This document shows positions 8,243 to 14,768 of a DNA stretch of 14,768 bases, piece after piece. Source of the stretch: Gracilaria caudata (taxonomy: Eukaryota > Rhodophyta > Florideophyceae > Gracilariales > Gracilariaceae). The DNA lies in NCBI GenBank assembly GCA_030374735.1, contig JASCIV010000670.1, positions 1 to 14,768 of the forward strand. The letters run 5' to 3'. The notes beneath the pieces are model-generated. The model made no database searches. It was not told the origin of the DNA and worked only from the letters and a program-made list of their open reading frames with translations. The position numbers and the translations under genes were made by a program. Position 1 is the stretch's first letter, and each line of letters begins with the position of its first letter.

Positions 8243-9102
8243 TCAAGGGCGCTTGCATTCTTGTACGAACATCAAAGCTCGGAAACAACGTACACGTTCG
8301 GGGTCTGTCTTCCGGGTAACAGGGTGCAACCCCCTTATTGATTTCTTGTAAACGCAGTTCTTGTGAAGCGACTTGTCATCAACTCTCTTCTCTGCTCCCC
8401 GCGTGCGAGCTACAGATGCAACCGAATCGATGGCCGAGAGTGCGAACTGGTGCCGAACTGCCACCAAGGTACAATCGGGCACGATCGCTATTCTGGTTGG
8501 TGATCATGTTTTGCGCCATACGCTTCCTGTGCTTATTCTTAACCTTTCTTGCTTGGCGTATTCATATCCAACCGTATCGCTCACAGTGGCTGGTCTCTCG
8601 TCATGCAACGTCTTTAGGTCACCCATACATACGACAATTTTCTCTCTCATGAATTCTCTTGAATCAAATTCGTTGTCAAAGCGCGCCCTATTCTGCGAGG
8701 CGGCGTAACGTACACTAGATGTACTCCGAAATGCAATAACTGGGTAAGCGATCACTTTTCTTGGTAAAAAAAGCCTCTGCGAGACACCCTCAACCTCATC
8801 GTTGTACTCTACTCACGCACAGCTTTGTGTTCTCACACGCAGATGCGAAGACACTCAATTCAACAACAACCGGACCGGGAAAGCTCGGAGCCAGAACGCT
8901 TCCAGTTGTTATACTCTTTGTCTTGTCGCATTGCTTCGTCATGCTCCTTCACCTGCTTCCACTTTCGAAAACCCAATTCAAACCAGAACGTAATGTTAGG
9001 TGAACCGAAACGCTCCACCTTCACACACACTCTGAAAGTAACATATACGCACCAAGTCCACGGCGTCATGGAATCATCCAAGATATGTCGAACGCATTCC
9101 AA
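8243..9102 (-). other. Coding-like segments, gene not resolved
   Basis: Three minus-strand segments have charged, protein-like composition, while the opposite strand reads hydrophobic. They are about 9040-8860 (for example FRKWKQVKEHDEAMRQDKEY), about 8700-8507 (FDNEFDSREFMREKIVVC) and 8503-8243 (KRVDDKSLHKNCVYKKSIRG). The last two are in the same frame, separated only by a TGA at 8504-8506. None begins with a well-placed ATG. They could be exons of one gene, a decayed gene, or chance. No family was recognised. Confidence 0.25.
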
Positions 9103-9499
9103 TTAAGGAATGAAGGTGAACAATATTTATTACATATTCTGCGTAGAAAGAATCATGATTCTAATCATGCAAACACGAACACTTGAGACACTTAAAAACT
9201 TCCACGGAGACATGAAGGGACCAAGAACGCCTGGATAGGATAGGATGTGTGTACCAGTAGCAATTGCTGCAATGGGACAACAAGTTTTACTTGCAAGCTG
9301 GAACTCAAACAAGCAAAAGCACTCTGCACGTATCCTATATCTCGCTATTATTAGGCGCAAATAGGCAGAGAACATCCTCACACGTTCGATAATTGATGCG
9401 GCATTTTATTTGGCATGTGTTGTCCCTTTCACAGATATGGGGCCTCAGTGTAATCGAAAACATGAAAGGCCGCGTTGGCGACGATGTATAACACGGTGA

Positions 9500-9860
9500 G
9501 CTGATAGGCGTCAAACACTTTAGCGAACGATTTTGACGGTTTTGAGTGTGTGGCACACTGGAGTTATCGGAACTGAAGGTGGAAGAGCTTATGCTGCTGC
9601 CATCGCTGCGAGAAAGGAAGAGAAGGCTCGCAGGCATGTAGAGACCGCGGACTTTTGCTTCGAATGGGCATATGCGTAATTACACCCACCTCCGCAGAGC
9701 ACCATTGCCATCATTCCCACTTGGCCACGAGCACAGCTAACATCCGTGTACCCCACAAGTTCTAACCCAGAAATATAGAGCAATTACTATTTTATTTAGA
9801 ACCCGTATTACAAGGGTAAATAGACATTTGCAACTGAATTCGTATGTCATGTTTTCAGAT
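9500..9860 (-). mobile_element. Decayed Ty1/Copia retrotransposon fragment (RNase H region)
   Basis: Read on the minus strand, about 9790-9594 translates to a recognisable Copia RNase H stretch. LVGYTDVSCA matches the family pattern LVGYSDADWA, including the first catalytic aspartate. GGG followed by SKQKSAVST matches the GGG...SSKKQ..VA.ST stretch. The ST-EAEY motif that should follow is ruined (TCLRAFSSF), then a stop appears. Just upstream, in another frame, IRVLNKIV resembles the KRVLRYLKGT end of the reverse transcriptase. Downstream, SDNSS and NRSLK may be relics of the CDNQSA and RTKH motifs. Multiple frames and stops show an old, inactive fragment. No long terminal repeats were seen. 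Identification is from family patterns; a translated search would settle it. Confidence 0.6.
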
Positions 9861-10110
9861 TTTGTTGCTAACAAATAGATTTCTAGGAGCAAATTTTTGC
9901 AAGAATCAGATTACCGCCAACTTTGTTCACAGTTCCCATTCCCTTCTGAAAAATAGCGTCCCAAAATAAAAGAAATTATAATATCAAGGAACTTATAATA
10001 TATTCAGGTGCGTTCGTGAAAAACACCAATTAAGGGCGTCAATTTCAATTACAAAAATTATTTTGAGCTACTCATAAAGTGTCGGGTTCTTTTAAACACA
10101 TATTTTTTCA

Positions 10111-10130
10111 TTGACATCAATTGACGTCAA
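10111..10130. promoter_or_regulatory. Tandem CRE-like bZIP site upstream of the cyclin
   Basis: Two abutting 10-base units, TTGACATCAA and TTGACGTCAA, lie about 200 bases before the cyclin ATG. The second contains TGACGTCA, the perfect palindromic cAMP-response element bound by CREB/ATF-type bZIP proteins. The first differs by one base. Position and tandem arrangement make a control element of the cyclin promoter plausible. This is inference from motif and location. Confidence 0.45.
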
Positions 10131-10211
10131 GTCCGATACACTCTCTTTCATAAAATAATCAAAAACCAGCAAAAGATCGGGTATTGATTTTCAATCCCAC
10201 ATAAATTTACT

Positions 10212-10220
10212 TATTTAAAA
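10212..10220 (+). promoter_or_regulatory. Possible TATA-like element of the cyclin gene
   Basis: TATTTAAAA stands 118 bases before the ATG at 10330, a distance close to that of the clear TATA box before the cysteine-rich gene (133 bases). The surroundings are AT-rich, so chance occurrence is quite possible. Confidence 0.3.
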
Positions 10221-10329
10221 CGGAGTCTCCCTCCTCTGTACGTAGAGACTGGAAGAGAAAACGGTAGTCCAATCTGTTCTCCTGGAGAATAGCAGAGAAA
10301 CAAAACAATATTCGAAAACAACCAAAAAT

Positions 10330-11574
10330 ATGACGAATCTACGCAGCCACGCAAATGAAGAGGCTATTCAGAGTAACCCGAATCCTGCCCCTGCCCAGCT
10401 ATCTGCATGCAACAGGGCCGCACTCCTTGTCACAAAATGCGTGCTTAAATCCCGTGCCCAAAAGGGTGAGAATTGGTTCCGTGTAGCTCACCTTTCGAGA
10501 AATGGTACGGACTTGGCCTCCGTAATGCGTTTCATTCCAAAGCCCATGACGAGCGCTTTTCAACCAGGGGAGTTTGAAAAAGTTTACAAAGCCGCATTAG
10601 AATGCACTATTTCGCCATTTGACTCAATCCTCGAGCCTATCGACGTAGATGATTTTGTGGACTGGGTCTCAGAAGGTACACAGTATTCTCCATCTGTTTC
10701 AATTCTTGCGTGCATCTACATCGATAGACTTTTTGCAATTAATCCGGAACTGTTTCTCCGCAAAACAAATGTGCAGCGTTTCTTTGCGACTGCGTACATG
10801 ATTGCAGGAAAGTTCTTGGAAGACGAGCCGGTTGCCTACTCAAAGTGGATGTCAGAAGCGATTGAAATCAAACCAGCAGATCTCAGTTTCTTGGAAACGT
10901 TATTCCTTACCGCGCTTCGACATGATCTGAATGTGACCAAAGAACAACTCGAAGAGGCCGAGATTTCGTTAATGACGGAAGCTATTGAATCCGAATGGTC
11001 GACAGAAGTTTCCAAATGTCTTCGAAAAGAAAACATCCTAGGATACCACACCGCCGTTTTGAACAAATGTGAGAACATGTGTCGAATCGACCTTGAACAA
11101 AAGAAGCTTCAGTGTGACCAAATGGATGATGGAGTGACGGGCTTCGACCAAGCGCTTCAAAGATGTCCAACGTGGCGGATTATAAGAGAGCTTGCAGAAG
11201 CACAGCTGACTCACGATTTGGAGTCTGAGGGTTGCGCTTTTCCGGAGAAGCCACTTGTAATGAGTGAGTTTACGGCGAATGGCCAAAAGCGCTACCAGAA
11301 ACTACTTGCCTTGGCTGACGGAAATACGTTCAGCGATTTGAAGCTCCCTCCCCTGGAGAGAGTAGGTTGCCCTTTTGATAGAGCCACAAAAGCGACCCAA
11401 TGGGAACGATCGGAAGGGCCACTGTTTGAACGCTTCGGGAGAATAGACGATAACAATGCGATGAGGTGGGCGTGGTGTGTTGAAGAAATGGACGTTCAGT
11501 CAGTTAGAGTTCTTCACGGATGTGTAGATGAAATGTCAGCAAGAGAAGTTGAGAAACTTATGGGCCAGAGATGA
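10330..11574 (+). CDS. PHO80-type (P/U) cyclin with long C-terminal extension
   Basis: The 414-residue uninterrupted frame begins at an ATG with A at -3. Residues about 95-205 form a cyclin box of the PHO80/cyclin P-U type. They include SVSILACIYIDRLF (compare the family's LIYLDRL), TNVQRFFATAYMIAGKFLED (compare NVHRLLI..VAAKF.DD), SEAIEIKPADLSFLETLFL (compare N.LE..FL) and a DLNVT end. Such cyclins activate PHO85/CDK5-like kinases in nutrient and phosphate signalling or the cell cycle. The N-terminal 90 residues are polar. The C-terminal half of about 205 residues matches nothing I recognise, and is longer than in typical compact members. A CRE-like pair and a weak TATA-like element lie upstream. 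The family is firm; the partner kinase and pathway are inferred. Confidence 0.92.
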   Translation: MTNLRSHANEEAIQSNPNPAPAQLSACNRAALLVTKCVLKSRAQKGENWFRVAHLSRNGTDLASVMRFIPKPMTSAFQPGEFEKVYKAALECTISPFDSILEPIDVDDFVDWVSEGTQYSPSVSILACIYIDRLFAINPELFLRKTNVQRFFATAYMIAGKFLEDEPVAYSKWMSEAIEIKPADLSFLETLFLTALRHDLNVTKEQLEEAEISLMTEAIESEWSTEVSKCLRKENILGYHTAVLNKCENMCRIDLEQKKLQCDQMDDGVTGFDQALQRCPTWRIIRELAEAQLTHDLESEGCAFPEKPLVMSEFTANGQKRYQKLLALADGNTFSDLKLPPLERVGCPFDRATKATQWERSEGPLFERFGRIDDNNAMRWAWCVEEMDVQSVRVLHGCVDEMSAREVEKLMGQR

Positions 11575-12049
11575 ATGTCGGAAAACTCGGAGCTTGGACT
11601 CGACTAGGTGCTGTTCGTTAGCCCAAGGAAACGAAGTTCTAATAGCCTATTTGTGCGTGAGAAATACCTGTTCCTAGGCCTGACAAGCTCTGCACTTCAG
11701 AATCTGAAATCCTTTCAGATGAATATTAGATACTTGGCCGAACAAGCAACTTCTTTTCTGAGTAAGGTTTAACTAAAGACAATATTTCCTATGATATAGA
11801 TTGGCAGAACAGCCGTTGTGTTCGAAGAAAAATGCTTCAAACCGCTTGTGTTAACTGGAACATGAAACGTGGAACTCTCCTTCTTCTTAATGTCACATCT
11901 TGTGTTACCTGAGGCGTAACATATTTCTCCGTTCTGGACATAATTTCTCAACAACAGAACAAGAAAGAGGAAGCAAGAAAAAATGAACCTCTTCAAATGC
12001 GCGAGATGGTACTGCTCTTACGCGATTGCCTTCATTTGTAGCACAAAGC
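11575..12049. other. Intergenic region between convergent genes
   Basis: The cyclin (+) and the membrane-protein gene (-) converge here, so this holds both 3' flanks. A minus frame at 11769-11996 looks like a small signal-peptide protein but starts at TTG, and no ATG precedes it before the upstream stop at 12018-12020. No clear hairpin terminator or repeat was seen. Confidence 0.5.
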
Positions 12050-13251
12050 TCATGTAGTCTCATTCTGCACTCTCTCAAGCCCAACCTCTTCAACCTCATC
12101 AACCTCATCAACGTCTCTCTCCACTTTGCAATACGTAACCAATACACTGAACGAAACTACCCACCCATAAAACTTCACAATCAAAGTGCTCCAATCCACA
12201 TCAAACCCTGAGCCCACACACCCACAAGCCACAACATTTCGTTGCTCCCTTCCATCCAACACCAATCGCACAAGCAAAAACGCCGACAACGAATTACTCA
12301 ACCCTATCACAAACAACGAAATCAGCACCCATCTCAAACTCAGCGCACTCTTCGTTCGAAACCTTCGTGCGATAAACAGCGCATACACCAGCGCAGCAAC
12401 GAAGTTGAACACAGCCACAAAAATGCTCGCAATAAGAAAAGAGGCAGACAGACCACTTTGTACAACCAACTGGAACAAACTGTGCACCGCGTTCTGAAGA
12501 GAATCGGGAACACACTGTGGCACAGAATCGATGATCGAATTGGCGGACACAACGAGTTGGTTCAGCTGGTCACACGCCGCAAGCGATTCCATTGGAATAT
12601 CGAACGTGTCATTCACAGCCTGCGCAACAGGCGCTGTGAAACACACATATGCGTGCACTGCACCGTTATAAGCACAGCCCGACGCCGAGAAGCGCGGGCG
12701 AATGAAAATCAACGCACCAGCGAAGAAAGAGATAAACAGAACAACGGTAGCGAAGAAGAGTCTTCTTTTCCGAACTGCTTGTTTTGGTAATCGATAGTCT
12801 TCATAGATACCAAACAGAATGACGGCGAATTCGGCGAGGGCTGCAATGAGTCGCACCACTTGCACAATGATAAGCAACAGTACGGCGTTCACGCTCCGCG
12901 GCAGAATGCCGGCGAAGCAATCTTGAAGAAGCGCGAATTGAGCGCTGTTGCGGAATACGTGGTGGCGTACGCGGCCAGAGAGAAGATATCGTCCAGCACG
13001 GGAGGCAGCGATAATAAAACGGCTATGGAAGTGAGTGCGATGTAGGTGCGTTTGCGATGTGATTTGGAGAGATTGAGGAGTCGTCGGTCGCTAAGGACGA
13101 CGAATGCGAGTAGAAAGGAGGTAAGTAACACGAGCGCTGTGGGTATGCGAGGAACATCGGGGGGAGGGATGAATTGAAAATCATCGCAACTGGATCTGGT
13201 GGTGGTGATGGTTGGGGGGAAACGTGGGAAGGCGTTGAGCAGCGTGGACAT
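12050..13251 (-). CDS. Multi-span (seven when joined) membrane protein, two halves in different frames
   Basis: The start is ATG 13251 in ideal context (GCACC-ATG-T). The first half has spans at residues 38-54 (TALVLLTSFLLAFVVL) and about 70-86, joined by a basic loop (SKSHRKR). This frame stops at 12889-12891. The second frame is open from 13180 down to TGA at 12050-12052 and carries five more spans, starting near NAVLLLIIVQVV. Joined near 12945-12970, the product has seven spans. Its N-terminus would be outside and its basic loops inside (KQAVRKRR, ARRFRTKS). A long cysteine-bearing outer loop with NDT lies between spans four and five, and the tail is acidic: receptor-like (GPCR) topology without a recognised family signature. 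The break may be an intron (14, 26 or 77 nt with GT-AG ends), a sequence error or a real frameshift. Confidence 0.65.
12083..12109 (-). repeat. 9-bp tandem repeat coding for a D/E-E-V run
   Basis: Three 9-base units lie at 12083-12091, 12092-12100 and 12101-12109. The + strand reads AACCTCTTC, AACCTCATC, AACCTCATC. On the minus strand they encode DEV, DEV, EEV in the acidic tail of the membrane protein. A partly matching unit (AACGTCTCT) follows at 12110. The length is a multiple of three, so expansion or loss would keep the frame. Confidence 0.7.
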
Positions 13252-13858
13252 GGTGCAATGGTGCGCTGATGTAATAGAAGAAACGGAAAGACGTTGTGAA
13301 GCGGAACGGGTGCGACTGGAGACAAATTGGACGCGAGCGCGTTGTACCTGCATCGGTACAGACTGCAACGAGAGAGAAAGCCGTTGCGGAGCGAAGTGTG
13401 CAATAGTTGACTGCGAAGCGGCCGTGGGCTGCGGTGGGGAGATTCGTTTGCGGCCGTTTTGTTGGGCCGGAGGAGGGCGATGGGAGCTTGAAAGCGGGCC
13501 ACTGCTGTAAACAAACAGAACGGAATCGTATCGGCGCAAAAGCTTCGCTATAAGAAATATTTTGGGACATGTAAGAGAGATATTGGGACATCTATAGGAA
13601 ACAATGTCATTTGCTCGCTGTTGGAGGCGGCCAATCATAATGTGCCAAATAAGATTCACTCATTCACGTCTTACAGGTGTTACACGTGATGCAGCGCGTG
13701 TGGGCCGGTGGTTTTGATTGCCTCTGACGTTCAGCGTGCGCCGTGGCATACACCGCCAGCAATGCACGCGATTGCGGTTGCTCGTGCCCCTTTTTCTCGC
13801 AAGCAGCGCGATGCACGAGGGGGAGTAGAAAGCTTTGCAGGCCATGCGATCTTACCGC
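13252..13858. other. Intergenic region between two minus-strand genes
   Basis: This lies upstream of the membrane-protein start and downstream of the peroxidase stop. Minus frames extending from 13514-13659 into the membrane gene are serine/proline/arginine-rich, lack features and run through the probable leader. No TATA box, repeat or RNA gene was recognised. Confidence 0.45.
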
Positions 13859-14768
13859 TCACGCCTCATGATGCTCTTCCTCGCGCTGCACGCCAGCCAA
13901 CTGCGAGCCCCTCAGTCTGGCCATCTTCCTCATGAAGCGTCCAAAATCGCGCCGCAACCGATCAAGTCCCCTGCGCTCATCCACGCTACCGTCCGTCTCA
14001 TTCACGCCCGCATACCGCCCAATCCAGCGCACCATACGGTTGCCTCTCAGCAGCACATCGTCCGACGGCAACGTGTTAAACCCCCTCAGATTCACGCCTC
14101 GACTCACCTTTTGCTGCAAGTTGACCGCAAACTGATTGTCAAACACATGCAACGTAGGCGTGAATGGTACATCACGATCCAGTCGGAAAAACCGGCCCAA
14201 CGAATGGCCGCCCATCACACTCGCCACCAACATTCTGCCCGTGAGGTTCCGTTGCTTATAAAACGCTCGCATGGCGCGTAGCCTCAGCGCAATATTCGGC
14301 AACGGCTCCGTGTCAACCTCATGCACGTCGCGTTGAAATTTGACCAATTGCCGTCGCAACTGCGGCCCCTGCGCAAGGATCAAAGCCTCCTCGGTGCCCA
14401 TCATGAGAGCATCTGCGTACGACACGCAGCGTCGTGTGACCAACAGCTGGTCCAACAGCGACAGCACCGGCTGGATGGCGGCGTTGAGCGCGTGGTTTCG
14501 CTCGGCGGCTAAGCGGATGCTTCCGTTACAGCCGGAGTTTCGCTGCTTCACGCTCACGGTGATGCAGTCGTGGAACGCGGCGCGCACGAACGCGGGGATC
14601 AGTGCCGGGTTTCGCTGCATGCGTCGGCGAAGCATGCGTCGTACTTGATCGTGCGCGTCGCATTCGATGTCGGCTTGTGTGCGCGCGGAGAAGAGCACGA
14701 GTATGATGAGCAGCACATACACGCATCGTGAGGGCGCGCGCCATGTGCGGCACACTCGCGTACGTAAT
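13859..14768 (-). CDS. Secreted heme peroxidase (plant/fungal/bacterial superfamily), 5' end outside window
   Basis: The frame is open from the window edge to TGA at 13859-13861. Residues are numbered from the GTG at 14755. A hydrophobic segment, CVYVLLIILVLFSA, ends at ARTQA-28 and looks like a signal peptide. The distal heme pocket RAAFHDC holds R58 and H62. Next comes GCNGSIRL (75-82), resembling the GxNGSIRF of ascorbate and class II peroxidases. VSYADAL (111-117) and LPN follow. The proximal heme ligand is H184 in GGHSLGR, and its partner aspartate is D206 in FDN. All expected catalytic residues are present, so an active H2O2-dependent oxidase is likely. C64 and C76 could form a disulfide as in class III enzymes. 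There is no in-frame ATG between the edge and the signal peptide, so the true start probably lies just beyond 14768. The substrate is unknown. Confidence 0.9.
   Translation of the reverse strand, partial: LRTRVCRTWRAPSRCVYVLLIILVLFSARTQADIECDAHDQVRRMLRRRMQRNPALIPAFVRAAFHDCITVSVKQRNSGCNGSIRLAAERNHALNAAIQPVLSLLDQLLVTRRCVSYADALMMGTEEALILAQGPQLRRQLVKFQRDVHEVDTEPLPNIALRLRAMRAFYKQRNLTGRMLVASVMGGHSLGRFFRLDRDVPFTPTLHVFDNQFAVNLQQKVSRGVNLRGFNTLPSDDVLLRGNRMVRWIGRYAGVNETDGSVDERRGLDRLRRDFGRFMRKMARLRGSQLAGVQREEEHHEA

Larger units (their letters stand above)
9861..10329. other. AT-rich region upstream of the cyclin gene
   Basis: No gene is seen. The DNA is strongly AT-rich, with TTATAATAT repeated at 9976-9984 and 9993-10001, the CRE-like pair at 10111-10130, and a possible TATA-like element, TATTTAAAA, at 10212-10220. 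The last 40 bases before the ATG are rich in A and C, as in many eukaryotic leaders. The left part may hold further unrecognisable Copia sequence. Confidence 0.5.

Noticed and set aside
11769..11996. Small secreted-looking protein on the minus strand (KRFIFSCFLFLVLLL start)
   Set aside because: It begins at TTG, and no in-frame ATG exists before the upstream stop at 12018-12020. The hydrophobic run comes from a pyrimidine-rich stretch.
12242..12790. 182-codon + frame antisense to the membrane-protein gene
   Set aside because: It is Q/H/R/N-rich, the expected shadow of hydrophobic codons on the other strand, with no independent support.
13835..14281. 148-codon + frame antisense to the peroxidase
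   Set aside because: The minus strand here encodes a peroxidase with all catalytic motifs; the + frame is its shadow.

Overview
The window looks like nuclear DNA of an intron-poor eukaryote, probably an alga or another protist. Three long frames carry eukaryotic protein families with no visible intron: a casein-kinase-like protein kinase, a PHO80-type cyclin and a secreted heme peroxidase. Genes lie on both strands with long gaps and no operon-like packing. Start codons have eukaryotic context (CACC-ATG twice, GCGGCG-ATG-G, AAAA-ATG), one gene has a good TATA box, and there is a decayed Ty1/Copia fragment. A red alga would fit (few introns, Copia elements), but nothing here proves it.

Layout. 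1-1106: AT-rich DNA with a cluster of perfect or near-perfect palindromes. 1107-1970 (+): kinase-fold protein that appears to lack an activation segment. 2174-2240: 17-bp minisatellite. 2205-2733 (-): possible small gene broken across frames. 2741-3816: nothing recognised. 3950-4447 (+): cysteine-rich secreted protein behind a TATA box. 4448-6520: gene-poor, with an inverted-repeat and G-box block at 4931-5087. 6521-7234 (-): basic/acidic phosphosite-rich protein. 7235-8240: strongly G-rich on the + strand. 8243-9102 (-): coding-like segments that do not form a clear gene. 9500-9860 (-): Copia RNase H remnant. 10330-11574 (+): cyclin with a tandem CRE-like site upstream. 12050-13251 (-): multi-membrane-span protein whose two halves are in different frames; joined, they would have seven spans and receptor-like topology. 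13859-14768 (-): heme peroxidase, start codon outside the window.

The genes do not form one obvious pathway. The kinase-like protein, the cyclin (a CDK partner) and the phosphosite-rich protein are all candidates for intracellular signalling. The cysteine-rich protein, the membrane protein and the peroxidase are predicted to act at or outside the cell surface. No rRNA, CRISPR array or convincing tRNA was seen.
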